From Bradyrhizobium sp. CER78 (GTDB lineage Bacteria; Pseudomonadota; Alphaproteobacteria; Rhizobiales; Xanthobacteraceae): 64,000 nucleotides of DNA. Below are positions 27,225 through 35,672 of the stretch, in pieces. The stretch spans positions 1 through 64,000 of the forward strand of contig NZ_JARVWP010000008.1 in NCBI RefSeq assembly GCF_029846235.1, read 5' to 3'. The translations under genes were made by a program, and so were the position numbers. The notes under the pieces were generated by a model. That model was not told the DNA's origin, made no database searches, and worked only from the letters and a program-made list of their open reading frames with translations. Position 1 is the first letter of the stretch. Every line of letters begins with the position of its first letter.

Positions 27225-27347
27225 GTGCAGTTTCTGATCCAACCGTTTCACATCTTCGGCTTCGAGGGTCAGATCTGGATGCTGATCGTGATCGCGCTGA
27301 TTGCCGGCTTTGCCCTGCTTGGCTTGCGGACCCGGGACCGGGGCTGA
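27225..27347 (+). CDS. Small membrane peptide (40 residues)
   Basis: A 40-codon frame from GTG to TGA, encoding a peptide with one hydrophobic helix (IWMLIVIALIAGFALLGL) flanked by an aromatic N-terminal part (FLIQPFHIFGFEGQ) and a charged C-terminus RTRDRG, consistent with an inner-membrane protein with the C-terminus inside. It lies 89 bases after the response-regulator gene and 97 bases before the dead-HtrA gene on the same strand. The sequence does not resemble KdpF, the small Kdp subunit. It could be a signalling micropeptide for the cluster. Support is the codon pattern and helix only. Confidence 0.5.
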   Translation: MQFLIQPFHIFGFEGQIWMLIVIALIAGFALLGLRTRDRG

Positions 27348-27444
27348 GCGGCGGTTCCGAGCGGCGCGTCCCGGCCCTGCCCATCCGGCCAGTTTCGCCG
27401 CCGGCCGCAACATCCCAGATTGCGGGAAGCCAACGGAGTTTCCC

Positions 27445-28311
27445 ATGACCGAACCGAACATCCTTGCCTCGTTGTCGTCAGCCCTGTCGGAGACCATTGC
27501 GCGCGCGGCGCCATCGGTCGTCTCGGTGCATTCGCATCGCGCGCGCGCCTCGGGCTTTGTCTGGAAGGCGGGCCTGATCGTCACTGCGGACGAAGCGCTG
27601 GCCGACGAGGGCGAGATCGAAATCCAGTTCGCCGACGGCAGCCGCCGCCAGGCAACCGTCGCCGGACGCGACCACACCACCGACATCGCGCTGCTGCGCG
27701 TCGATGGCGACGTCGCGCCGATCAAGCTATCGAGCGAGATCCCCGCGCTCGGATCGCTCGCGGTGCTCGTCGCGGCCGACCGCGGCGCGCCGGTCGCGCG
27801 GCTCGGCATGGTCTCGCGGTCGGGCGCCGCCTGGCGCAGCCTGCGCGGCGGCGAGATCGACGCACGGATCGAGCTTGACGTCCGGCTGCGGCACAGCCAG
27901 CAGGGTGGACTAGCGCTGAATGCCGCCGGCGTGCCGTTCGGCATGGCGGTGCTCGGCCCGCGCCGCGTGCTGACGATTCCGGCTGCGACCATCGAGCGGG
28001 TCGCAGCCCAACTCGAGAAGAGCGGCCGCATCGCGCGCGGATATCTCGGCGTCGGGCTGCAGCCGGTCCGTCTCGACGACGGCCTCGGCGCCATGGTGAT
28101 GAATGTCGACAAGGCCGGCCCCTCGGCCACAGCCGGCATCCGCCAGGGCGACGTGATCATTGCCGTCAACGGGGAGAAGCTGTCCGGCGTGCGGGCGCTG
28201 TCGCGCGGCCTCGGGCCACAGAGCGTCGGCAGCGTCGTCGAGCTGACCGTGCATCGCGGCGGCGAGCCGATGATCTTCAAGGTCACAGTCGGAGAGAGGC
28301 CCGAGACGTGA
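27445..28311 (+). CDS. Catalytically degenerate, cytoplasmic HtrA-like protein with PDZ domain
   Basis: A 288-residue protein with the trypsin-like double-barrel and a C-terminal PDZ domain (~197-285, GPSATAGIRQGDVIIAVNGE). Aligned with active HtrA, the His position reads IVTADEA (E50 in place of His), Asp is kept (D80 in TDIALLRV), and the GNSGG loop reads SQQGG (Q153 in place of Ser). Two of three triad residues are gone, so proteolysis is not expected. There is no signal peptide or membrane segment, so it should stay in the cytoplasm. It overlaps the LuxR-type gene by 4 bases. A likely role is peptide sensing or scaffolding for that regulator; this is inference. Confidence 0.85.
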   Translation: MTEPNILASLSSALSETIARAAPSVVSVHSHRARASGFVWKAGLIVTADEALADEGEIEIQFADGSRRQATVAGRDHTTDIALLRVDGDVAPIKLSSEIPALGSLAVLVAADRGAPVARLGMVSRSGAAWRSLRGGEIDARIELDVRLRHSQQGGLALNAAGVPFGMAVLGPRRVLTIPAATIERVAAQLEKSGRIARGYLGVGLQPVRLDDGLGAMVMNVDKAGPSATAGIRQGDVIIAVNGEKLSGVRALSRGLGPQSVGSVVELTVHRGGEPMIFKVTVGERPET

Positions 28312-28679
28312 GCAGTGAGCCTGCCGCCGACATCGTCATCGCGCTCGAGATCGACGACCCCGTCCTCGCCGACCGGCTGGCGACGTTGCTCGGCAGCGTC
28401 GCCGGCCTGCGGCTCGCCGTGCCGGGCGAGCAGGCGGCCGCCGCGATCGTCGCACGTAACCGCGAGGCCGCCGGCGGCGACTTTGAGCTCACGCCGCGCG
28501 AGCTCGACGTGCTGGCGCTGCTGGCCGAAGGCGCATCCAACAAGATGATCGCGCAGCGGCTCGGAATTTCCGTCCACACCGCCAAGTTTCATGTCGGCTC
28601 CCTGCTCGACAAGCTCGACGCCACCGGCCGCACCGATGCCGTCGCACATGCCGCGCGGCGCGGCGTGATCGATTTGTGA
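28308..28679 (+). CDS. LuxR-type helix-turn-helix protein with truncated receiver
   Basis: A 123-residue DNA-binding protein. The C-terminal half is a GerE/LuxR domain (LTPRELDVLALLAEGASNK, then IAQRLGISVHTAKFHV and LLDKLDATGRTDAVAHA). The N-terminal ~45 residues (IVIALEIDDPVLADRLATLL) look like the first strand and helix of a receiver domain, but the phospho-acceptor Asp and switch residues are missing, so it cannot be controlled by phosphorylation in the usual way. Its GTG start lies in GTGA with the stop of the dead-HtrA gene, so the two are made together and probably act together. Confidence 0.85.
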   Translation: MSSEPAADIVIALEIDDPVLADRLATLLGSVAGLRLAVPGEQAAAAIVARNREAAGGDFELTPRELDVLALLAEGASNKMIAQRLGISVHTAKFHVGSLLDKLDATGRTDAVAHAARRGVIDL

Positions 28680-28704
28680 GGCGTGCGCGGAGGTCTCTCC
28701 ACAC

Positions 28705-28945
28705 GTCGTCCCTGCGAAAGCAGGACTCCGTCGCATGTTGCACGCGGGACCCACCGTTCGTCGTCCTGGCGAAAGCCAGGACCCATAACCACGGCATTGG
28801 ATTGTGAAAGGAATCGTGACCCCAGCATCGCGCAACAATGAACTTTCGGGGTAATCGGTCCTGGCTTTCGCCAGGACGACGATGAGGATGGTTCTCGATT
28901 CAAGGTGTCACGCGGTGTCATCACCCGCGAAAGCGGGACAACGCC
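28705..28945. repeat. Palindromic intergenic repeat cluster
   Basis: The 23-base unit at 28761-28783 (containing CCTGGCGAAAGCCAGG) reappears in inverted form at 28858-28880, with related half-palindromes CCTGCGAAAGCAGG near 28708 and CCCGCGAAAGCGGG near 28923. The whole block could fold into nested hairpins. It fills most of the gap between the LuxR-type gene and the next small ORF. Similar GAAAGC-centred palindromes are common between Bradyrhizobium genes; it may also end transcription of the signalling cluster. Confidence 0.8.
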
Positions 28946-29070
28946 CCCAACTCAGTGATCTGCGAAAATTCCGTCGCGCGGGCGCTTAGACCAAATATGT
29001 AAGTAGTCGTCCGGATACAGACGCCTTCTCGATCTCGCTATGCAAGCTTCAGCCAACAAAAAGAAACGGC

Positions 29071-29283
29071 ATGAAGAAGCTGATCGATCGCCACCGGGAC
29101 ATTCAATACACGCTCACCAACATCGAACCCGACCTCTGGAGCTGGTCATTCGAAATCAACGGAAAGATCAAGCGTGGCACCACACGTGTGCGGCTAGGCC
29201 TGCTGGCGCAGCGCCGCGTCCGTACGCTGATCGATCGCGAATTGAAAGACGCGGAACGGGGCAAGCCGAAGAAGCCTGACTAG
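29071..29283 (+). CDS. Small hypothetical protein, 70 residues
   Basis: A 70-residue soluble, basic protein (IDRHRDIQYTLTNIEPDLWS followed by FEINGKIKRGTTRVR and RRVRTLIDREL). The alternating strand-turn-strand pattern and a final helix look like a genuine small fold. A second overlapping frame on the same strand from 29040 is His/Arg/Pro-rich and reads as a shadow. There is no strong ribosome site (AAAGAAACGG precedes the ATG). I recognise no family with certainty. It is isolated, with the repeat block upstream and a convergent metallophosphatase-like gene downstream. Confidence 0.6.
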   Translation: MKKLIDRHRDIQYTLTNIEPDLWSWSFEINGKIKRGTTRVRLGLLAQRRVRTLIDRELKDAERGKPKKPD

Positions 29284-29321
29284 GCCACCGCTTCGCCGCC
29301 GACTTGGCTCAAGGCAGCGCC

Positions 29322-30683
29322 TTATGACAACGCGATCACGGTCGCAGCGACATCGAGCCGCGGCCCGGCATATCGCCGGTCATCCGGTCCATGCTGTGCA
29401 CACCCGACGCTCCAGAGCGCGGGCCACGACAACCGCTCGAGCCCCGTCGCCGATATCGCCGCGAACGACGTCCAGCTGACGTCACCGCGGCATCGCCACA
29501 GCACGCCGCCGGGTCCCATATCCGGATAGAAGGCGATGTCGAGGTCGAAATCCCGCGCGTCGCCGAAATCCGGACCGACCCAGTAGTGCGGACTGCGCCC
29601 TTGCTCACGCCCGAGGATCAGCGTGAGCGTCTGGTTCGGCCCGCGCAAACCCAACCAGAGCGGTGCGATCATGTCAGGGACGGGCGTGCAGAGCATCGTT
29701 TGCGGCGCGGCGCTTGCCGCCGCGGTGCGGCCCGACAGTCTCAGGGCGACCACCGTCGCGGGCGCGGCCATCCCGGACAGCGGTGCAGGGCTGGTCCCGT
29801 GCGGCAATGGCGACCACACGGCGTGATCGAGAGAGGGCAACGGCCATGCGAGCCGCTCGCACACGGCGCCTTCGGTGTCGAGCACCTGGTAACGCAGCCC
29901 GTCCTGATCGAGCGCCGCCTGCACGCAATGCAGATACTCGACGCCTTCGGGCATCCGGTGCGCGGTGCCTGCGCCCGCCGTACAGATCTGCAGCACGCCG
30001 CGATGAACCTGGACGTCGAATGCGAGGATGTGGCTGCAGACATAGGCCGTCACACCGGCGCGGACCAGGATATCCCAGAAGCGCGCACTGTATTCGTGAC
30101 CGATCTCGCGCTGATAGCTGCCGCTGTAGCCATTGATCGGGAATACGGGATGATGACCCAGCACCAGCTTGTATCTCGCGTCCTTGTGCTGCTCGAGGAT
30201 CCCGTGCAGCCAGTCGGTCTCGACGTGCCCCTCGCCGCCGAGCCCGGTCCAGAGCGTGTGCACGAACACCATCAGCAGATCGTCGCGGCGGACCCAATAG
30301 GACAGGCCCTCCTGACCCGGCGGCCCGTTGCGCGGCAGCTTCAGCACCTCGCGAAACACCGCCTCGCTCATCTCGTCATAGGTGGTGTGGTTGCCGGTCG
30401 TGTGCCACAGCGGCACCGCACGGCGGTCGAGCCAGCCCATTTCGACCTCAAACCAATGCCGCCATTGCGCGCGCAACGCATCCGCATCGGCGGTGAGGCC
30501 GATGATCTCGTCGCCGGGGAAGAGGATGAACTCAGGCCGCGGATGCAGCCGGCGGACCACGTTGTTGACCGACGCGAAGGTGCGCTCATGCAGCGCGCCG
30601 GCAACGCCCGAGCAGGCGTCGGCATAGATCACGAACTGGTGGCCCGAATTTCTCGGCAACAGAGACGGAATTGTATCATTCAT
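29322..30683 (-). CDS. Metallophosphoesterase-like protein
   Basis: A 453-residue protein whose N-terminal ~270 residues follow the calcineurin-like phosphoesterase plan: FILFPGDEI (GD motif), WHTTGNHTTYDE (GNH motif), LVLGHHPVFP (GHxP motif) and a final VCSHILAFD. The first motif, normally DxH, reads DAC (residues 22-24), and the last, normally GHxH, reads CSHIL, so one or two metal ligands differ and activity is uncertain. The C-terminal ~170 residues show beta-rich character and no family I recognise. No signal peptide. It is divergent from the M20 hydrolase gene and may be an extracytoplasmic-type phosphatase or a binding protein. Confidence 0.75.
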   Translation of the reverse strand: MNDTIPSLLPRNSGHQFVIYADACSGVAGALHERTFASVNNVVRRLHPRPEFILFPGDEIIGLTADADALRAQWRHWFEVEMGWLDRRAVPLWHTTGNHTTYDEMSEAVFREVLKLPRNGPPGQEGLSYWVRRDDLLMVFVHTLWTGLGGEGHVETDWLHGILEQHKDARYKLVLGHHPVFPINGYSGSYQREIGHEYSARFWDILVRAGVTAYVCSHILAFDVQVHRGVLQICTAGAGTAHRMPEGVEYLHCVQAALDQDGLRYQVLDTEGAVCERLAWPLPSLDHAVWSPLPHGTSPAPLSGMAAPATVVALRLSGRTAAASAAPQTMLCTPVPDMIAPLWLGLRGPNQTLTLILGREQGRSPHYWVGPDFGDARDFDLDIAFYPDMGPGGVLWRCRGDVSWTSFAAISATGLERLSWPALWSVGCAQHGPDDRRYAGPRLDVAATVIALS

Positions 30684-30932
30684 GGTTGGACCACGTCCTC
30701 GCGAGCCGCATCATAGGGGAAGGCAGACCAACCGCTCAAGGCACGCGCAAGGTTACGGTCGGAGCGCTCGAGGTCGTTCAGTCCGACGACGGGACTTTGG
30801 CGAGCCGGACACATTTCCGCACACCAAGACGTGACTTTCGGAAAAGCTGGTCTGCCGGCAGGCGCTAGGCGGCGGCGCGGCAAGCTGCTAGCGTTTTGCG
30901 CTTCAGATTGCCTTACTCGAGGATCGGAGCAA

Positions 30933-32351
30933 ATGGACAACCGTAATGATGTTTGGCGCGGCGTTGACACGATCAAGCCGCGTTTCATCGAATTGAGCGA
31001 CCGGGTCTGGGCAATGCCCGAGGTCTGCTACACCGAGGCGCGCTCCTCCGCCGAACATCTGGCCGAACTGCGCCATCAAGGTTTCCGCATCACCGAGAAC
31101 CTCGCCGACATCCCGACCGCGGTGATGGGCGAATGGGGTGAAGGCGGGCCCGTGATCGCCTTCCTCGGCGAATATGACGCCCTGCCCGGCCTCAGCCAGG
31201 AGGCCGGCGTCGCCGAGCATCGCCCGGTCGAGACCGGCGGCCACGGCCATGGCTGCGGCCACAATCTGCTCGGCTCCTCCGCGCTGCTCGCGGCCACCGC
31301 CGTGAAGGACTGGCTTGCCGCCAACAAGGTGCCGGGCCGGGTCCGCTATTACGGCTGCCCCGCCGAGGAAGGCGGCGCGGCCAAGGCCTTCATGGTGCGC
31401 TGTGGCGCGTTCGAGGACGCCGACATCGCCATCACCTGGCATCCGCACAGTTTCTGGGAGGTGGCGGTGACGCCGTCGCTCGCCAACACCCGGGCTGATT
31501 TCATCTTCACCGGGCGGACCTCGCATGCGGCCGCCTCGCCGCATCTCGGCCGCAGCGCGCTCGACGCGGTGGAATTGATGAATGTCGGCGTCAATTACAT
31601 GCGCGAGCACATGCCGAGCGATGCCCGCGTGCATTACGCGCTGCTCGACACCGGCGGCATCGCGCCGAACGTGGTGCAGGCACATGCCAGGGTGCGCTAC
31701 TCGATCCGTGCCCGCGACCTGCCCGGTATGAACGAGCTGGTCGAGCGCGTGCACAAGATCGCGCAGGGCGCAGCCCTGATGACCGAGACCAAGGTCGAGA
31801 TGAAGATCATCTCCGCGGTCTCCAACATCCTGCCCAACACCCCGCTGGAAGAGACGCTGCACCGGATCATGGAAGATCTCGGCCCGCCGCATTTCGACGA
31901 TGCCGACAAGGAATTTGCCGGCAAGATCCGCGCGACCTTGACCGACAAGGACATCGCCTCGGTCTACTATGCGATCGGCATGGAGCCGACCGACCGGCCA
32001 CTGGCCGATTTCCTGGTGCCGATCGACGCCAAGCGCAATCCGCTGATCGGCTCGACCGATGTCGGCGACGTCAGCTGGGTGGTGCCGACGGTGCAGGTCC
32101 ATGCACCGACGGTTGCAATCGGCACGCCGTTCCACACCTGGCAGGTTGTGGCGCAGGGCAAGACGCCGGCCGCGCACAAGGCGATGGTGCAGGCCGCCAA
32201 GGCGATGGCCGGCCTCGGCGTCAAGGCGCTGATGGAGCCGGAGCTGATCGCGGCCGCCAAGGCCGACCTCAAGAAGCGGACCACGCGAACGCCCTACATT
32301 AGTCCGCTGCCGGCGAATGTTGCACCGCCGTTGGACATGTCGGTCGCCTGA
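30933..32351 (+). CDS. M20 family amidohydrolase (AbgB-like)
   Basis: A 472-residue zinc amidohydrolase. Seen: FLGEYDALPG, metal ligands in GHGHGCGHN, the catalytic/metal Glu pair in CPAEEGGAAK, the dimerisation domain starting at FTGRTSHAAASP, and a last ligand near HTWQVVAQG. It matches AbgB-type proteins that cleave p-aminobenzoyl-glutamate or other N-acyl amino acids in the cytoplasm. I start at the ATG of MDNRNDV, which has GGAG nine bases upstream; the frame stays open earlier without family similarity. It lies upstream of a full Dpp/Opp transporter on the same strand, which suggests uptake of the acylated amino acid followed by hydrolysis. Confidence 0.9.
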   Translation: MDNRNDVWRGVDTIKPRFIELSDRVWAMPEVCYTEARSSAEHLAELRHQGFRITENLADIPTAVMGEWGEGGPVIAFLGEYDALPGLSQEAGVAEHRPVETGGHGHGCGHNLLGSSALLAATAVKDWLAANKVPGRVRYYGCPAEEGGAAKAFMVRCGAFEDADIAITWHPHSFWEVAVTPSLANTRADFIFTGRTSHAAASPHLGRSALDAVELMNVGVNYMREHMPSDARVHYALLDTGGIAPNVVQAHARVRYSIRARDLPGMNELVERVHKIAQGAALMTETKVEMKIISAVSNILPNTPLEETLHRIMEDLGPPHFDDADKEFAGKIRATLTDKDIASVYYAIGMEPTDRPLADFLVPIDAKRNPLIGSTDVGDVSWVVPTVQVHAPTVAIGTPFHTWQVVAQGKTPAAHKAMVQAAKAMAGLGVKALMEPELIAAAKADLKKRTTRTPYISPLPANVAPPLDMSVA

Positions 32352-32683
32352 GCGCCGCATCCTGGGGGCCAGACCTGCGCTTCGTGCGCGGGCCGGCAGC
32401 CGCTTCGCGCGAAAACATGGTTGCGTGGCAAAAAAGCATCTCGGAACAAAGGATAACGAACAAATTTTCCGCAATGCGAGGCGCGCATCAGCGCGCTTTG
32501 GCGCCGATATGCTGAACCGATGTGCGCCTAGGAGAGGTTCTGCACAAGCGATAGCCAAAAGACCTAGACGCTGGAGGGCGGGAGGCGTTGACCTTCGCGT
32601 TCATTCGGTGTGCCATCTGCCGCCAGAACGGCGGCCGGTTCCAAGGCCCGCCGCAAACACACGTGAGCCGGACCGAGGGGACA
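32352..32683. other. Intergenic region before the peptide-type transporter
   Basis: 332 bases between the M20 gene and the substrate-binding protein gene. Several short GC-rich inverted repeats near 32370-32410 and 32485-32505 may end part of the upstream transcript. TTGACC at 32588 is a possible -35 element. GAGGGG lies just before the ATG at 32684. No further gene. Confidence 0.45.
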
Positions 32684-34474
32684 ATGTTCGACAATAATCT
32701 GCGAGGCATGATCGACGACGTGAAGGACGGACGGATGGACCGCCGCGCCTTCGTCAAGCGAATGATTGCCGTCGGCCTCACCGCGCCGATGGCCAACCAA
32801 ATTCTGGCGATCGGCGGCGTCGCGATGGCGCAGAGCCCGAACCCCTACAAGCCGACCAAGCGCGGCGGCGGCGGCCCGCTGAAGCTGTTGTGGTGGCAAG
32901 GCCCGACATTGCTCAATCCGCATTTCGCCACCGGCACCAAGGACCAGGACGGCTCGCGCATCTTCTACGAACCGCTGGCCAGCTGGGACGTCGACGGCCA
33001 TCTCAACCCGATCCTCGCCGCCGAGATCCCCTCGATCCAGAATGGCGGACTCTCCGCCGACGCCAAGCAGGTGATCTGGAAACTCAAACCGGGCGTCAAA
33101 TGGCACGACGGCAAGCCGGTGACGGCCGACGATCTGGTGTTCAACTGGGAATATGCCAGCGATCCTGCGACCGCGGCCGTCTCGATTGAAACCTACAGCG
33201 GCCTGACCGTCGAAAAGATCGACGATCTCACGATCCGCATCACTTTCAAGAAGCCGACACCGTTCTGGGCCAATGCCTTTGTCGGGGCCTATGGCTGCGT
33301 CATCCCGAAGCATTTGTTCGCGGATTACAAGGGCGGCAAGTCCCGCGAGGCGCCCAACAATCTGAAGCCCGTCGGTACCGGTCCGTACAAGTTCGTCGAG
33401 TTCAAGCCGGGCGATCTGATTCGTGGCGAGATCAACCCCGACTACCATATGGCCAACCGTCCATCCTTCGACACGATCGAGATGAAGGGTGGCGGCGATG
33501 CCGTCTCGGCGGCACGCGCGGTGATCCAGACCGGCGAATATGATTTCGCCTGGAACATCCAGGTCGAAGACGAAGTGCTGCAGCGGCTCGAAAAGGGCGG
33601 CAAGGGCAAGGCCCTGTTCGCGGTCGGCGGCGACATCGAGTTCATTGCGATCAACTTCACCGACCCCAACACCGAGGTCGACGGCGAGCGCTCGTCGATC
33701 AAGACCAAGCATCCGATCCTGTCCGATCCGAAGGTCCGTCAGGCGCTGGCGCTGCTGGTCGACCGCGACTCCGTCAAGAAGGCGATCTACGGCCGCGCCG
33801 GCCGCACCACCGCCAACTATCTCAATGGTCCCGAGGAGTTCGTCTCCAAGAACACCAAATGGGAGTTCTCGGTCGAGAAGGCGAGCGCGCTGCTCGAGCA
33901 GGCCGGCTGGAAGCTGGGCTCCGACGGCATCCGCGAAAAGGACGGCAAGAAGCTGAAGCTTTTGTATCAGACTTCGATCAACGGACCGCGGCAGAAGACC
34001 CAGGCGATCGTCAAGCAGGCCTGCCAGAAGGCCGGCATCGACGTCGAGCTAAAATCGGTGGTGGCCTCGGTGTTCTTCTCCTCCGACGTCGCCAACCCCG
34101 ACACCTACGCCCATTTCTATGCCGACATCGAGATGTTCCAGATCCCGATGACGCAGCCCGATCCCGCTTTGCACATGCGCCGCTACCACTCGCGCAACAT
34201 CGCCACCAAGGAGAACAAGTGGCAGGGGCCGAACTTCCCGCGCTGGGCCAACAAGGAATTCGACGCCGCGGTCGACGCGGCCGATACCGAGACCGATCCG
34301 ATCAAGCGGGCGGACCTCTACATCAAGGGCAATGACCTGATGTGGCAGGACAACGTGATGATCCCCGTGATGCATCGGCTTGCGGTGGAAGCCTCCTCCA
34401 ACACGCTGCGTCCCGCGCTCTCCGGCTGGGCCAACCAAACCGACAATCTGCAAGACTGGTATCGTGAAACCTGA
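32684..34474 (+). CDS. ABC transporter substrate-binding protein, family 5 (peptide type), Tat-exported
   Basis: A 596-residue SBP_bac_5 protein of the DppA/OppA type, which binds di/oligopeptides or similar solutes in the periplasm and delivers them to the permease. An N-terminal MDRRAFVKRMIAVGL twin-arginine motif with a hydrophobic tail and AMA/QS cleavage site indicates Tat export. The body has WHDGKPVTADDLVFNWEYA and SDPKVRQALALLVDRD, both family hallmarks. It starts at the ATG of MFDNNLRG, 32 codons into the open frame, with GAGGGG upstream. It is the first structural gene of a five-gene transporter cluster, with a 241-base gap holding a repeat before the permeases. Confidence 0.92.
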   Translation: MFDNNLRGMIDDVKDGRMDRRAFVKRMIAVGLTAPMANQILAIGGVAMAQSPNPYKPTKRGGGGPLKLLWWQGPTLLNPHFATGTKDQDGSRIFYEPLASWDVDGHLNPILAAEIPSIQNGGLSADAKQVIWKLKPGVKWHDGKPVTADDLVFNWEYASDPATAAVSIETYSGLTVEKIDDLTIRITFKKPTPFWANAFVGAYGCVIPKHLFADYKGGKSREAPNNLKPVGTGPYKFVEFKPGDLIRGEINPDYHMANRPSFDTIEMKGGGDAVSAARAVIQTGEYDFAWNIQVEDEVLQRLEKGGKGKALFAVGGDIEFIAINFTDPNTEVDGERSSIKTKHPILSDPKVRQALALLVDRDSVKKAIYGRAGRTTANYLNGPEEFVSKNTKWEFSVEKASALLEQAGWKLGSDGIREKDGKKLKLLYQTSINGPRQKTQAIVKQACQKAGIDVELKSVVASVFFSSDVANPDTYAHFYADIEMFQIPMTQPDPALHMRRYHSRNIATKENKWQGPNFPRWANKEFDAAVDAADTETDPIKRADLYIKGNDLMWQDNVMIPVMHRLAVEASSNTLRPALSGWANQTDNLQDWYRET

Positions 34475-34504
34475 GCCGTGAGGGGCTCGCAATCGAACCG
34501 GCGC

Positions 34505-34650
34505 GCCTGTTCTCCCTCTCCTCGTTCCCACGGAGAGAGGGGCTCGATCCGGAAATGCCGTGACAGGTGAGTTCGTGGAGAGTCCCCTCACCCGGAATTC
34601 AAGCCATGCTTGAATTCCGGCCTCTCCCCGCACGCCGGGCGAGGTGAAGC
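34505..34650. repeat. Dispersed intergenic repeat, copy A
   Basis: A block with CCTCTCC and GGAGAG palindromes and the core CCTCACCCGGAATTC...GAATTCCGG...GGCGAGGTGAA. It is one of four related copies in this window (others near 40831, 51582 and 61370). It lies between the SBP gene and the first permease gene, so it is in the transporter mRNA and could lower or stabilise downstream expression. Confidence 0.8.
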
Positions 34651-34715
34651 TCGCCTTTCGATTGGAAGCAAGATCAACGTGCTCAAGGTGCGAGCGTTAG
34701 TTAGATGATCTCTCG

Positions 34716-35672
34716 ATGAGTCAATATATCCTGCGCCGTCTGATGATCGCGATCCCGAGCCTGCTCGGAATCTCGCTCGTGCTGTTCGTCGTGCTGGCGC
34801 TCGCGCCGGGCGATCCGTTCAGCGAGCTCGCGACCAACCCGAACGTGCCGCCCGAGGTGCAGGCCGCACTACGCGCCAAGTTCGGCCTCGATGACCCGAT
34901 CTATCTGCGTTATCTGCACTGGATCGCGGCGATGGCCCATGGCGATTGGGGCTTCTCGTTCGTCAGCAGGGTCGATGTCGATACGCTGATCCTGCAACGG
35001 CTGCCGACCACGCTTTACGTGGTCGGCTCGTCGCAGCTGCTGGCACTCCTGATCGCGATCCCGGTCGGCGTCTATGCCGCCACCCGGCCCTATTCGCTGT
35101 TCGACCAGCTCGCCAACACCTTCGCCTTCATCGGCTTCTCGCTGCCGACCTTCTTCACCGGCATCCTGTTCATCCTGGTGTTCTCCGTGAAGCTGGACTG
35201 GCTGCCCTTCGTCTACACCAGCGTGCCGGGGAGCGGCATCCCCTGGCTACTGGAGATGGTCCGGCAGGCCATCATGCCGGTGATGGTGCTCGGCCTGTTC
35301 CAGGCGGCCTCGATGACCCGCTTCGTGCGCTCGGCAATGCTCGACGTGATCCGGCTCGACTATGTCACCACCGCACGCGCCAAGGGGCTTGGGCAGGCCA
35401 AGGTGATCGTCAAGCATGTGATGCGCAATGCGATGATCCCGGTGGTCACGCTGATCGCACTGCAGATGCCCGCCGTGTTCGGCGGCGCCATCGTCACCGA
35501 GCAGATATTCCGGATTCCCGGTATCGGCTCGCTCCTGATTTCCTCCATCCTCGCCAATGATACGCCGGTCGTGATGGCCGTGACCTTCGTCTTCGCGTGT
35601 CTCGTGGTGCTGTTCAACCTGATCGCAGATGTCCTCTATGGCTGGCTTGACCCTCGCATCTCCTTCCGCTGA
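34716..35672 (+). CDS. ABC transporter permease, DppB type
   Basis: A 318-residue inner-membrane permease with six hydrophobic helices, beginning with MSQYILRRLMIAIPSLLGIS. The EAA loop that docks the ATPase is recognisable in ARAKGLGQAKVIVKHVMRNA (~215-235). It pairs with the DppC-type permease encoded by the next gene, with which it overlaps by up to 44 bases. It is the channel half of the peptide-type importer encoded by 32684-38497. Confidence 0.93.
   Translation: MSQYILRRLMIAIPSLLGISLVLFVVLALAPGDPFSELATNPNVPPEVQAALRAKFGLDDPIYLRYLHWIAAMAHGDWGFSFVSRVDVDTLILQRLPTTLYVVGSSQLLALLIAIPVGVYAATRPYSLFDQLANTFAFIGFSLPTFFTGILFILVFSVKLDWLPFVYTSVPGSGIPWLLEMVRQAIMPVMVLGLFQAASMTRFVRSAMLDVIRLDYVTTARAKGLGQAKVIVKHVMRNAMIPVVTLIALQMPAVFGGAIVTEQIFRIPGIGSLLISSILANDTPVVMAVTFVFACLVVLFNLIADVLYGWLDPRISFR

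Noticed and set aside
27225-27347. The 40-residue peptide as KdpF
   Set aside because: KdpF is shorter with a different pattern (ending AL-PE-F like), and there is no kdpA after it.
29040-29279. A 79-codon frame overlapping the 70-residue hypothetical gene
   Set aside because: His/Arg/Ala-rich and out of frame with the more protein-like frame at 29071.
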